From the NCBI RefSeq assembly GCF_900113655.1, contig NZ_FOQF01000030.1, positions 1 through 40,182 of the forward strand: a stretch of 40,182 bases of DNA, read 5' to 3'. Shown here piece after piece: positions 1 through 7,493 of this stretch. This DNA comes from Pseudobutyrivibrio sp. OR37. GTDB lineage: Bacteria > Bacillota > Clostridia > Lachnospirales > Lachnospiraceae. The position numbers and the translations under genes were made by a program. The notes under the pieces were generated by a model. The model was not told the DNA's origin and searched no databases. It worked only from the letters and a program-made list of their open reading frames with translations. Each line of letters opens with the position of its first letter. Position 1 is the first letter of the stretch.

Positions 1-1
1 T

Positions 2-202
2 TATAAAATTAGGACCGCGGTTGAGCGAGACATTAATCACATCAAAGAAAACCTTTGCCTTGCTGGACGCAGAACTCAAAACGAAAAAACTCTTCATGCT
101 GATCTGATACTTGCTGGAATAACTCAGCTTGTAACTGTCATTTTGGCTGATAAAATTAACCACCATGAATTTGTCCGTAGCCTGAAACCTTTAATCGCTT
201 AG
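2..202 (+). pseudogene. 3' end of a transposase gene (DDE type), 5' part outside window
   Basis: An open frame enters from the left edge and stops with TAG at 200-202, giving 66 residues. It contains RTAVERDINHIKENLC, then AGRRTQNEKT, and ends in FVRSLKPLIA. The ERxINHxK...AGRRT...RSLKPL pattern resembles the C-terminal end of DDE-domain transposases common in Clostridia; the ERxxNHxK glutamate would be the last catalytic acid (family knowledge, from memory). Whether the element is complete cannot be seen because the 5' part is outside. Just after the stop, GACTTA (203-208) and TAAGTC can pair as a small hairpin. The element probably ends within the next 250 bases, but no terminal inverted repeat can be assigned without the left end. 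The family assignment is moderately sure. Confidence 0.6.
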
Positions 203-456
203 GACTTACCAACTTCATAAGTCAGGCTTATTTAGTGCGCCTAAAATTATCTTTCAAAAGTAATTCCGCGCCTATGCGCGAAATATCCGATTTTATAATC
301 AAGATTGCGGACGAGCATCAGCGAGTTTCGCAATTACCTAAAAAACTTGTTAGTTTGAATAAACTTTATCAAATTAATTATAGGTTTTTATCAGAGATTT
401 GTCATGAAATTTCAGCATTTTGCTTAAATTTTCATTAAATTTTCATAAATGTAGGA
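203..456. other. Gene-free stretch between transposase remnant and deoC
   Basis: No convincing gene is present. A 67-codon open frame at 235-438 has no ribosome binding site and no recognisable features. Visible structures are the short palindrome CGCGCctatGCGCG near 267-280 and a direct repeat of TAAATTTTCAT near 424-447. No clear rho-independent terminator for deoC is seen on the minus strand. Confidence 0.6.
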
Positions 457-1134
457 TTAGTACTTTCCGTCGTTTGGTAATCCCTTAACAGCCTTAACAA
501 CGCGGCTTGTTCCAAGACGGCTAGCGCCAAGGTCGATGAACTTCTGTGCATCGTCAAGTGAAGCAATACCACCAGCAGCCTTGATAAGCTTGCCGTTTGT
601 CATGTGGTCAGCCATAAGCTTGATGTCTTCGAATGTAGCTCCGCCTGTAGAGAAGCCTGTTGATGTCTTGATATAATCTGCATCAGACTTTGAAACAACT
701 TCGCACATCTTGATCTTTTCTTCGTCTGTAAGTAAGCAGCACTCGATGATTACCTTAAGAAGCTTACCCTTGCAAGCAGCCTTGATTGCATTGATTTCAG
801 CAAGAACATCATCGTAACGTCCTTCCTTTACCCAACCAACGTTGATAACCATATCTACTTCCTCAGCACCGTTATCTACAGCATCTGATGCCATGAAGCA
901 CTTTGAAGCTGTTGTAGCATAACCGTTAGGGAAGCCGATTACTGTACAGATTGGAAGGTGTCCGCCCTGCTCCTTAACGTACTCAGCAGCCTGCTTTACA
1001 AAGCTAGCTGGAATACAAACTGAAGCAGTTTCGTACTTCATTCCGTCATCTACAATCCCCTTAATGTCATTCCATGTTGCGTCAACACCAAGTAATGTGT
1101 GATCGCACTTGCTTAAAATGTTCTTAATATCCAT
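457..1134 (-). CDS. deoC: Deoxyribose-phosphate aldolase
   Basis: A class I aldolase that cleaves 2-deoxyribose 5-phosphate to glyceraldehyde 3-phosphate and acetaldehyde in deoxynucleoside breakdown; cytosolic. At 225 residues it has the usual length for Firmicute DeoC. The Schiff-base lysine is in DYIKTSTGF (K156), the second active-site lysine in IKAAGGI (K185), and the catalytic aspartate in VDMVINVG (D94). The start ATG (1132-1134) is preceded by AGGAGG at 5-base spacing. It begins 9 bases after the valS stop, so it is probably cotranscribed with valS under the T-box leader. That pairing is unusual, because deoC normally sits with nucleoside phosphorylase or transport genes. Identification is secure. 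Confidence 0.97.
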   Translation of the reverse strand: MDIKNILSKCDHTLLGVDATWNDIKGIVDDGMKYETASVCIPASFVKQAAEYVKEQGGHLPICTVIGFPNGYATTASKCFMASDAVDNGAEEVDMVINVGWVKEGRYDDVLAEINAIKAACKGKLLKVIIECCLLTDEEKIKMCEVVSKSDADYIKTSTGFSTGGATFEDIKLMADHMTNGKLIKAAGGIASLDDAQKFIDLGASRLGTSRVVKAVKGLPNDGKY

Positions 1135-1143
1135 AGTTTCCTC

Positions 1144-3792
1144 CTATTTCATAGAAGCAAGGCGTGCCTCAACCTGAGCCATCATTGCTTCATATTTTGC
1201 TAACTTCTCACGCTCTTCAGCAACCTTTGCTTCTGGTGCCTTGCTCATGAACTTTTCATTTGAAAGCATACCGCGTGATCTTGCAAGCTCTTTTTCAAGC
1301 TTTTCTTTTTCTTTTGTGAGACGCTCTTTTTCCTTCTCGAAGTCTACAAGGTCTTCAAGTGGAACGAAAAGTGTTGCGTCTGGTATAACCGCAGAAACAG
1401 CGTCATCTGAGATGCCAGCCTTATCTGCCTGGATGAATACTTCTGTTGCACCAGCAAGAGTCTTGAAGATTGGTGTAATCTCATCAAATGTTGCTCTTAC
1501 ATCTGCAGCATCAGCTACGATGTGGATAGCTGCCTTCTTTGAAGGTGGAACATCCATATCTGTACGAAGCTGTCTCATGCCACGGACTACGTCCTTAGCA
1601 CGCAGGGCCTTTGCTTCTTCAACTGGGAAGTTCATTGCCTCATCGTATTCAGGCCAAGCTGAAAGCATGATTGTTTCCTCTTCGCTCTGAAGTGTGCAGA
1701 AGATTTCTTCTGTGATGAATGGCATGAATGGGTGGAGCATCTTAAGGGCATTTGTAAGTGCAAACTTAGCTGTCCAAAGTGCTGCATTCTTGCTAGCTGT
1801 ATATTCCTCTGAGTACATTCTTGGCTTTACAATTTCGATGTACCAGTCACAGAACTCATCCCATATGAAATCATAAACCTTCTGAACTGCAATACCAAGC
1901 TCGTACTTATCCATGTTCTCAGTAACATCCTTTGCAAGGCTGTTTACCTTAGAGATAATCCACTTATCTTCTGTTGCAAGGTCTGCATCAGATGGCTTTG
2001 TAACCTCATTATCAGCAAGGTTCATCATGATGAAACGTGAAGCGTTCCATACCTTGTTTGCAAAGTTACGGCTGTTTTCAACACGCTCGTTGTAGAAACG
2101 CATATCGTTACCAGGTGCATTACCTGTGATAAGTGTAAGACGAAGTGCATCAGCGCCGTAGTTATCAATAATCTCAAGTGGATCGATACCATTTCCTAAC
2201 GACTTAGACATCTTACGTCCCTGTGAATCACGTACAAGGCCGTGGATGAGTACTGTGTGGAATGGCGACTTTCCTGTGTGAGCGTAGCCTGAGAATACCA
2301 TTCTGATTACCCAGAAGAAGATGATATCGTATCCAGTAACAAGTACGTCTGTTGGATAGAAATAATCAAGCTCCTCTGTGTTATTTGGCCAACCAAGTGT
2401 TGAGAATGGCCAAAGTGCTGATGAGAACCATGTATCAAGTGTATCCTCATCCTGCTTCATGTGAGTGTGTCCGCACTTAGGGCAAACTGTTGGAGCGTCT
2501 TCTGACTTAGCAACAACTGTCTCACCACACTTCTCGCAGTAGTATGCTGGGATTCTGTGTCCCCACCATAACTGACGTGAAATACACCAGTCACGGATGT
2601 TCTCAAGCCAGTGTAAATATGTCTTGTCGTAGTTCTTAGGAACGAACTGAAGCTCGCCTGTCTTGATAGCTTCGATAGCAGGCTTTGCAAGCTCTTCCAT
2701 TGCAACGAACCACTGTGGCTTAACCATAGGCTCTACAGTAGTCTTACATCTATCATGTGTTCCTACATTATGTGTATGCTCTTCAATCTTAACAAGAAGA
2801 CCCATCTCATCCATCTTCTGAACAATGAGCTTACGAGCCTCGTATCTATCCATACCCTCGAACTCGCCACCGTTTGCATTAATAGTAGCATCATCGTTAA
2901 GGATATTGATTACAGGAAGGTTATGTCTCTTACCTACCTCGAAATCGTTAGGGTCGTGTGCTGGAGTAATCTTAACAACACCAGTACCGAATTCCATATC
3001 AACATATTCATCAGCAACAACTGGAATCTCACGATTAACGAATGGAAGCATTACAGTCTTACCAATGATATCCTGGTATCTTTCATCCTTAGGGTTTACA
3101 GCGACAGCTGAATCACCAAGCATTGTCTCTGGACGTGTTGTTGCGAATGTTACGAATCGACCTGGCTCGCCTACGATTTCGTACTTCATGTGCCAGAAAT
3201 GTCCTGCCTGCTCCTCATGCTCTACCTCAGCATCTGAAATAGATGTCTGGCAAACTGGACACCAGTTGATGATACGGTTTCCCTTATAAATGTAGCCTTC
3301 GTTGAAAAGCTTAACGAATACTTCTTCTACAGCCTTTGAGCAGCCTTCATCCATTGTGAATCTTTCGCGCTCCCAGTCAGCAGATGAACCCATCTTCTTA
3401 AGCTGGTTGATGATACGTGTTCCGTACTCATCCTTCCACTCCCAGCACTTTTCAAGGAAGCCTTCACGTCCAAGGCTATCCTTTTCGATGCCCTGCTTCT
3501 TGAGGTGTTCGATAACCTTTACCTCTGTAGCGATAGCTGCATGGTCTGTACCTGGCTGCCAAAGAGCTGAGTAGCCCTGCATTCTCTTATATCTGATAAG
3601 GATATCCTGCATTGTATTATCTAGTGCATGTCCCATGTGAAGCTGACCTGTAATATTTGGAGGTGGCATCACAATAGTAAATGGCTTCTTGCTGCGGTCT
3701 ACCTCAGCATGGAAATAGCCATTCTCCTCCCACTTCTTATAGAGTCTGTCTTCAAGACCCTTAGGATCATAAGTCTTTGCTAATTCTTTCAT
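1144..3792 (-). CDS. valS: Valyl-tRNA synthetase
   Basis: Class I aminoacyl-tRNA synthetase that charges tRNA-Val, with editing of mischarged threonine. From the ATG at 3792 it is 882 residues, the normal family length. The HIGH motif is HMGH (52-55, after PPPNITGQL), KMSKS is at 527-531 (GRKMSKSLGN), and a C-terminal coiled-coil arm rich in K/E occupies roughly the last 65 residues. The open frame extends 38 codons upstream, but that extension translates the GC-rich insert. AAAGGA sits 7 bases before the ATG at 3792 and is too close to the ATG at 3798, so 3792 is preferred. The upstream T-box places it under uncharged tRNA-Val control. deoC follows 9 bases downstream. Confidence 0.97.
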   Translation of the reverse strand: MKELAKTYDPKGLEDRLYKKWEENGYFHAEVDRSKKPFTIVMPPPNITGQLHMGHALDNTMQDILIRYKRMQGYSALWQPGTDHAAIATEVKVIEHLKKQGIEKDSLGREGFLEKCWEWKDEYGTRIINQLKKMGSSADWERERFTMDEGCSKAVEEVFVKLFNEGYIYKGNRIINWCPVCQTSISDAEVEHEEQAGHFWHMKYEIVGEPGRFVTFATTRPETMLGDSAVAVNPKDERYQDIIGKTVMLPFVNREIPVVADEYVDMEFGTGVVKITPAHDPNDFEVGKRHNLPVINILNDDATINANGGEFEGMDRYEARKLIVQKMDEMGLLVKIEEHTHNVGTHDRCKTTVEPMVKPQWFVAMEELAKPAIEAIKTGELQFVPKNYDKTYLHWLENIRDWCISRQLWWGHRIPAYYCEKCGETVVAKSEDAPTVCPKCGHTHMKQDEDTLDTWFSSALWPFSTLGWPNNTEELDYFYPTDVLVTGYDIIFFWVIRMVFSGYAHTGKSPFHTVLIHGLVRDSQGRKMSKSLGNGIDPLEIIDNYGADALRLTLITGNAPGNDMRFYNERVENSRNFANKVWNASRFIMMNLADNEVTKPSDADLATEDKWIISKVNSLAKDVTENMDKYELGIAVQKVYDFIWDEFCDWYIEIVKPRMYSEEYTASKNAALWTAKFALTNALKMLHPFMPFITEEIFCTLQSEEETIMLSAWPEYDEAMNFPVEEAKALRAKDVVRGMRQLRTDMDVPPSKKAAIHIVADAADVRATFDEITPIFKTLAGATEVFIQADKAGISDDAVSAVIPDATLFVPLEDLVDFEKEKERLTKEKEKLEKELARSRGMLSNEKFMSKAPEAKVAEEREKLAKYEAMMAQVEARLASMK

Positions 3793-3811
3793 CCTCATTT
3801 CCTTTCTAGTT

Positions 3812-3957
3812 ACTACGGCGCGCCCTAGTTTTTCATGCTCCCGCAAGCCATCTCCCATTGGCCTGCAACAGAAACTCCCCGCCGGTGTGGGTCCCCTCTG
3901 TTGCAAGCCATGGGGCCCTCTTGCTCACGCTTGCCAAGATTAACAACGCGCCTTACT
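3812..3957 (-). repeat. GC-rich palindromic insert in the valS leader
   Basis: This 146-bp segment is far richer in G+C than its surroundings and lies between the T-box terminator and the valS ribosome binding site. Its ends are imperfect inverted repeats: ACTACGGCGCG (3812-3822) against CGCGCCTTACT (3947-3957), 9 of 11 matching when reverse-complemented. Inside, TGCAACAGA (3864-3872) pairs with TCTGTTGCA (3897-3905) around a 24-base loop. It looks like a small non-coding mobile repeat (REP/MITE-like). Only one full copy is in the window, so the class is inference. Confidence 0.5.
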
Positions 3958-3969
3958 TTTCGAAATAAT

Positions 3970-4237
3970 AAAAAAAGCCCCATGTGTCGGTAAATTCGAC
4001 ACACAGGGCGCCATATTCGATACGGTCGCGTTACCACCTGCATTTATATCTCATCTTATTCCTTACGGGAACGACTCGGATGGTTTGTACATCTGCATGG
4101 CTATCACCAGGATGCTTTGTTCACCATCTGCTCCGAAGCTACCTTCGTCAGCTCTGCTCCTAGGTCACCTTTCAGCCGGTGAGCAACCCTCTCTATAGGA
4201 CGACACTGATTACTCCTCTTCATCATCGCATTTAACT
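3970..4237 (-). promoter_or_regulatory. T-box riboswitch (tRNA-Val) with terminator, upstream of valS
   Basis: On the minus strand the leader contains the T-box sequence AGGTGGTAACGCG (about 4023-4035), a variant of the canonical AGGGTGGNACCGCG that pairs with the tRNA acceptor end. It is followed by a terminator, a GC-rich hairpin (CCCTGTGTGTCG pairing with CGACACATGGGG) and a T-run near 3970-4010. Upstream lies a long structured Stem I region with GAAGGTAGC, where GTA (4140-4142) is a fitting valine specifier codon; the specifier placement is my reading of the GAA-N-codon pattern. Uncharged tRNA-Val would stabilise the antiterminator and allow valS-deoC transcription. Confidence 0.93.
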
Positions 4238-4243
4238 TTTCTT

Positions 4244-4272
4244 ATAATAGAAAAATTCCTCCGGAATGTCAA
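4244..4272 (-). promoter_or_regulatory. Sigma-A promoter of valS-deoC
   Basis: On the minus strand TTGACA (4272-4267) is separated by exactly 17 bases from TATTAT (4249-4244). This is an almost consensus vegetative promoter, placing the transcript start near 4237 at the head of the T-box leader. Confidence 0.85.
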
Positions 4273-4363
4273 GGTCTCGCCAGCGTATCTAATGATACTT
4301 TCACAGCCTTAAGCTGGTCTTGCGGGAGCTTGCTATCACTGCATTTAGTGAAAATCTGTATTT

Positions 4364-4613
4364 GGTATATCCTGTGTGAATTTCTTTAAATATATACTTG
4401 ATTTCGCGGAAAATCAGCCTGTTTCCAGAAAAAAAGTATAAGGAAGCTACAAAAAATCAATTTCAAAGCCTTTTTTAGGGTGAATCAGACATTTTTATCT
4501 CTGTTTTGGTATATATAGAAGCATCTTCACACAATATATACCATTTTTGAAATCGGCCTACTTTTTTTGCTGATTTTTAGTATATATTTTTAAGTCTTCA
4601 CACAGCATATACT
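4364..4613. repeat. Three copies of a 35-bp intergenic repeat, one inverted
   Basis: Copies lie at 4364-4398 (minus orientation), 4508-4542 (plus) and 4579-4613 (plus). Each is 35 bp and follows the pattern RGTATATAT, about 9-10 variable bases, TTCACACA, two variable bases, ATATACY, with GTATATA/TATATAC arms able to fold into a hairpin. Copies 2 and 3 are 71 bp apart start-to-start and also share a GGCCT about 12 bases downstream. Copies 1 and 2 are 144 bp apart, close to twice that spacing. The flanking bases are AT-rich. The function is unknown; it could be a protein-binding array or a family of small palindromic elements. Confidence 0.75.
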
Positions 4614-4744
4614 TTTTTCTGAAAAGGCCTTATTTTTAGCCTATCTCCCATGAGTCCCAGCTGCGGGAGTAACTGGGCAAATTGCGTAACGTTATAAATC
4701 AACAGCTAAAATAAAATAAATTTATACTTGTAATTATTTTATCA

Positions 4745-4813
4745 GTGTGATATATTACCACACGAATCGTTTAAATCTTTTTTTGACATTCGTCAAGAAA
4801 TTCCATTTTTAAT
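4745..4813 (+). promoter_or_regulatory. Candidate promoter/operator region for the 4875 operon
   Basis: A perfect TTGACA lies at 4783-4788 and is itself part of the inverted repeat TTGACattcGTCAA (4783-4796). AT-rich -10 candidates follow (TTTAAT at 4808-4813, 19-base spacing), none perfect. Upstream, GTGTG (4745-4749) and CACAC (4759-4763) form another inverted repeat. The arrangement suggests a regulated promoter, but the -10 assignment is weak. Confidence 0.35.
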
Positions 4814-4874
4814 ATGTACTAAAGACTTGCAAGGGGAACGCAAATCTCTGGTAAAAAAAACATGAAAGGAGAAA

Positions 4875-5648
4875 TTGTATATAGACGAAGATAAACAAAT
4901 ACAAAAACTATTAACAACATTAAAAAAACTAAATAAAGTTTATAACTCTTTACCAGAGGGGCATATTTCCATCAGCCACGCAGGAGATAATTACAAGTGG
5001 TTTCATTCTACCGAAGGTGGCACTAAATATCTAAAGAAGTGCGAGGTGAAGCTTGCGAAAAAGCTTGCAATTAAGAAGTATCTGAAACTGAAGATTGCTG
5101 TTATTAAAGCTGAGATAAGAGATTTATCAAAGTCTCCTTCCATTACAAATAAATCGAGGGAGAAGCTGCATCAGCTTTTGTCAGACCCGGCATATCTAGA
5201 ATTATTATCAGACTTCCTGTCTCAAAATACATTAGAAGCTGCGTATTGGATGAAAGCAGATTACCCAAAGAATCAAAAGCATCCTGAATCACTTGTGCAT
5301 CCAACAGTTGGAGGAATTATGGTTAGATCGAAATCGGAATCCATGATTGCCATGGCTCTAGCTGAAAACAATATTCCATTTCGCTATGAAAATCTATTAA
5401 CAATAGGAAATATCACTATTGCACCTGATTTCACATTACTTCATCCGGTTACCAAAGAACTATATTATTGGGAGCATTTTGGGATGATTGATAATGAAAA
5501 TTATTATGAAAGCTTTGCTTCGAAAATCCAAACCTATGCAAAGGCAAATATTATTCTTGGAGATAATCTAATCGCTTCTTTCGAAACCTCGGAAAATCCC
5601 CTGAGCTATAACACTATAAACAACATTTTAAAACAGTATTTTTATTAA
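4875..5648 (+). CDS. PD-(D/E)XK nuclease-like protein, function unknown
   Basis: A 257-residue protein without signal peptide or membrane segment, so probably cytosolic. The C-terminal half has the layout of a PD-(D/E)XK fold: SKSE with E155, then APDF with D185 about 30 residues later, then YYWEH with E200-H201 where the family usually has E-x-K. I recall similar proteins, with SKSE...PDF...YYWEHFG, as common uncharacterised proteins in Lachnospiraceae. The N-terminal 120 residues are helical and Lys-rich. The only in-frame start is TTG at 4875, with AAGGAG just 3 bases upstream, unusually close and perhaps weak. It is the first gene of a four-gene set, 15 bases before the next. Nuclease activity is inference. 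Confidence 0.75.
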   Translation: MYIDEDKQIQKLLTTLKKLNKVYNSLPEGHISISHAGDNYKWFHSTEGGTKYLKKCEVKLAKKLAIKKYLKLKIAVIKAEIRDLSKSPSITNKSREKLHQLLSDPAYLELLSDFLSQNTLEAAYWMKADYPKNQKHPESLVHPTVGGIMVRSKSESMIAMALAENNIPFRYENLLTIGNITIAPDFTLLHPVTKELYYWEHFGMIDNENYYESFASKIQTYAKANIILGDNLIASFETSENPLSYNTINNILKQYFY

Positions 5649-5663
5649 AGGAGAACTATTTAT

Positions 5664-6797
5664 ATGAGAAATAAAAAGCGCCTGACACAGGAGGAGTCTA
5701 CCCTTTTGCAGGAAATTATTAGCACCTACAGATACCCTGACGGGACCTTGAATGGCATTGCAGTATTTATTTCAACCCTTGCTTTGGTGCTGCTTTTGAT
5801 ATTCGGGCATTTCACAATCAAAGGCATTAAAAATATTGCAGGGCTTAACAAGGTGTCTGCCTCGGAGCTGACATTGGCTGAGATTGAAGACTACATTACT
5901 GATTCCTATTTGGACGCGATTTCGGAATACACACATGGCAGCATGGATAAAGAAGCCGCCAGAAGAAAAATCCTGAAGCATCTGTCAGAGACAATTAATT
6001 CATCAGAGGCCTTCACTACCACACAAAAGGAGCAGCTGATGGAAGAAATTGCCAACTACATTTCAAATATGGATATTGATGTGTTGCTGACAGATTCTAC
6101 AGCTATCAAGGAAATCAATGTGAAGCTTGATAAATACATTCAGGAAAACGCTGCTTCTCTTGAGCTGCTTAAAGCTACCCTGGAGCAGGAAATCAAGAAC
6201 ACTAACGTATATACGGATGAGCAGATTGCTGTGCTTAGGGATTTGCTGGATAAGCTGACTGTCCTTGAGCTTTCACACTATAACAGGGTTAACCAGATGA
6301 TTGATGACGCAAATAGAAGGATTGATGCCTTGGATAAGAAAACTACTGATAGTATTAAAAAGCTAGATAAAAAGACTACAGACAACATAAATGAATTGGA
6401 TAAGAAAAGCACCGACAGCATCAATGAGCTAGACAAGAAAAGTACCGACAGCATCAATGATCTGGACAAGAAAAGTACCGACAGCATTAAAAGTCTGGAC
6501 GAGAAAAGCTCAAAAAATCTACAGCTTACAAAGGAGGCTTTGATTGAGCTTATCAACAATAACAAATCACTTACAGATGAGCAGTGCGCGCTGTTGCTTA
6601 AGCTGATTAATGATAACGCCAACTCTAACTCCGCCGAGCTTGAAAAGCTAAAGGAGCGAATTCAGTTTTTGGAGAAAAAATCGAAGGCATCTGATGCTCC
6701 TACGAAGCAGGAAAATGCTGATGGAACTGATTTTGATTTTGCCTATAAAAATGGAGTTTACGGATATTGGGTTGAGGATGTGTTCTATCCATTCTAG
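5664..6797 (+). CDS. Membrane-anchored coiled-coil protein with 11-residue tandem repeats
   Basis: 377 residues. A positively charged N-terminus (RNKKR) precedes one membrane helix at about 31-50, so the bulk probably faces outside. The remainder is mostly charged helix. Residues 223-277 are five consecutive 11-residue repeats of type LDKKSTDSINE followed by a degenerate sixth; 11-residue (hendecad) periodicity fits a right-handed or straight coiled coil. The C-terminus changes character to an aromatic motif, YKNGVYGYWVEDVFYPF, which looks like a small folded or binding module. AAAGGAG stands 10 bases before the ATG. It lies between the nuclease-like gene and two secreted-protein genes. I do not recognise the family; a surface stalk or sensor is one possibility. 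Confidence 0.8.
   Translation: MRNKKRLTQEESTLLQEIISTYRYPDGTLNGIAVFISTLALVLLLIFGHFTIKGIKNIAGLNKVSASELTLAEIEDYITDSYLDAISEYTHGSMDKEAARRKILKHLSETINSSEAFTTTQKEQLMEEIANYISNMDIDVLLTDSTAIKEINVKLDKYIQENAASLELLKATLEQEIKNTNVYTDEQIAVLRDLLDKLTVLELSHYNRVNQMIDDANRRIDALDKKTTDSIKKLDKKTTDNINELDKKSTDSINELDKKSTDSINDLDKKSTDSIKSLDEKSSKNLQLTKEALIELINNNKSLTDEQCALLLKLINDNANSNSAELEKLKERIQFLEKKSKASDAPTKQENADGTDFDFAYKNGVYGYWVEDVFYPF
6330..6527 (+). repeat. 33-bp tandem repeats inside the coiled-coil gene
   Basis: Five in-frame 33-bp units (6330-6362, 6363-6395, 6396-6428, 6429-6461, 6462-6494) and one decayed unit (6495-6527) encode the 11-residue repeats. Units 3 to 5 are nearly identical at DNA level (TGGAtAAGAAAAG then ACCGACAGCAT), showing recent duplication, whereas units 1 and 2 have diverged. 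Confidence 0.85.
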
Positions 6798-6827
6798 CCT
6801 AGATTATTTATGAAAGGACGTAATGAT

Positions 6828-7481
6828 ATGAAGATTAGGAAAGTAATTACTTTTATTGCAACTATGACTGCGCTGCTTTTGAACGCTTCTATGCCACAGG
6901 TTAAGGCGGCAGAGCTTGAGATGATAAATGAGCATACGGAGGAAGCTGAAAACGAAGCAGCCTGGGATGAGGCTTCCAAGGATGAAACAGTTGAAGCTGT
7001 GGACGCTGAAGCTGAACTAGAGGATGCTAAACCAGAGGATGCTGAAACAGAGAATGCTGAACCAACGGATTCTGAAACAGAGGACTCCGAATTAGAAACA
7101 GATGAAGAGAAAGCCGACCTAGACAGCGAAGATGAACTTGAAGAAAAGGAACTTGAACATGACGAGGAGGAAGATGAATTCACATTCTCCAGCCTAACCC
7201 TAACCACATACCAGATGGTAGGTTTATTTGATGATGATGGCAATTATTATGAAGACTATATCCTCATAGGCTCCACTGATGTGTGTGACGAGCAGACCTC
7301 TTGTCAGCAGCTATTAGATTCGGCACTGGAATGTAATGACAGCAAAAATGATATAGAAGAATATCTCAAAGAGCATATTTCACTTCCAGAGGAATGTCCC
7401 GAGACGTACAACATCGTCATTTATTTTGACATAAATGAAAACATTGAAGAAGCAAGAGCATATCAATCCCGCAATGATTAA
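6828..7481 (+). CDS. Small, highly acidic secreted protein of unknown function
   Basis: From the ATG at 6828 (GAAAGGA 9 bases upstream) the product has 217 residues; an upstream ATG at 6810 is less well placed. A signal peptide is evident: MKIRK, a hydrophobic stretch of about 16 residues, then MPQVKA at about 27. The mature N-terminal half is very rich in Glu/Asp/Ala with loose repeats such as EDAKPEDAETENAEP and is probably disordered. The C-terminal 90 residues look folded and have four cysteines (VCDEQTSC, LEC, EEC) that could form two disulfides. No lipobox or sortase motif is present. It lies 12 bases before the large secreted protein gene and likely works with it. The family is not recognised. 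Confidence 0.75.
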   Translation: MKIRKVITFIATMTALLLNASMPQVKAAELEMINEHTEEAENEAAWDEASKDETVEAVDAEAELEDAKPEDAETENAEPTDSETEDSELETDEEKADLDSEDELEEKELEHDEEEDEFTFSSLTLTTYQMVGLFDDDGNYYEDYILIGSTDVCDEQTSCQQLLDSALECNDSKNDIEEYLKEHISLPEECPETYNIVIYFDINENIEEARAYQSRND

Positions 7482-7493
7482 AAGGAAGTATAG

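Larger units (their letters stand above)
4280..4874. other. Long gene-free region upstream of the unknown four-gene operon
   Basis: About 595 bases contain no plausible gene on either strand. The left part is the region upstream of the valS promoter, with CTTGCGGGAGC at 4319-4329, an 11-base sequence that recurs inverted at 3837-3847 inside the valS-leader insert. The middle holds the 35-bp repeats. At 4655-4668 the sequence TCCCagctgcGGGA forms a small palindrome next to ATCTCCCAT, which is also shared with the valS-leader insert. The right part has operator-like inverted repeats and a candidate promoter. Its length and repeat content suggest regulation or past insertions. Confidence 0.6.

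Noticed and set aside
235-438. 67-residue open frame after the transposase remnant
   Set aside because: No ribosome binding site, no recognisable features, crosses small palindromes; probably chance.
1241-3574. Several plus-strand frames opposite valS
   Set aside because: Ser/Leu-rich shadow frames antisense to a certain gene, without ribosome sites.
3793-3906. 38-residue N-terminal extension of valyl-tRNA synthetase
   Set aside because: It translates the GC-rich insert; the ribosome site and family length support the start at 3792.
4431-4470. Possible fourth, decayed copy of the 35-bp repeat at the expected spacing
   Set aside because: Only AGTATA and a few bases agree; the TTCACACA core is missing.
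6330-6527. Possible CRISPR-like array
   Set aside because: Units are contiguous, in-frame and without unique spacers; they encode a coiled coil.
6794-7243. 149-residue Ser-rich minus-strand frame opposite the acidic protein gene
   Set aside because: Its poly-Ser content is the mirror of the Glu/Asp codons on the other strand; a shadow.
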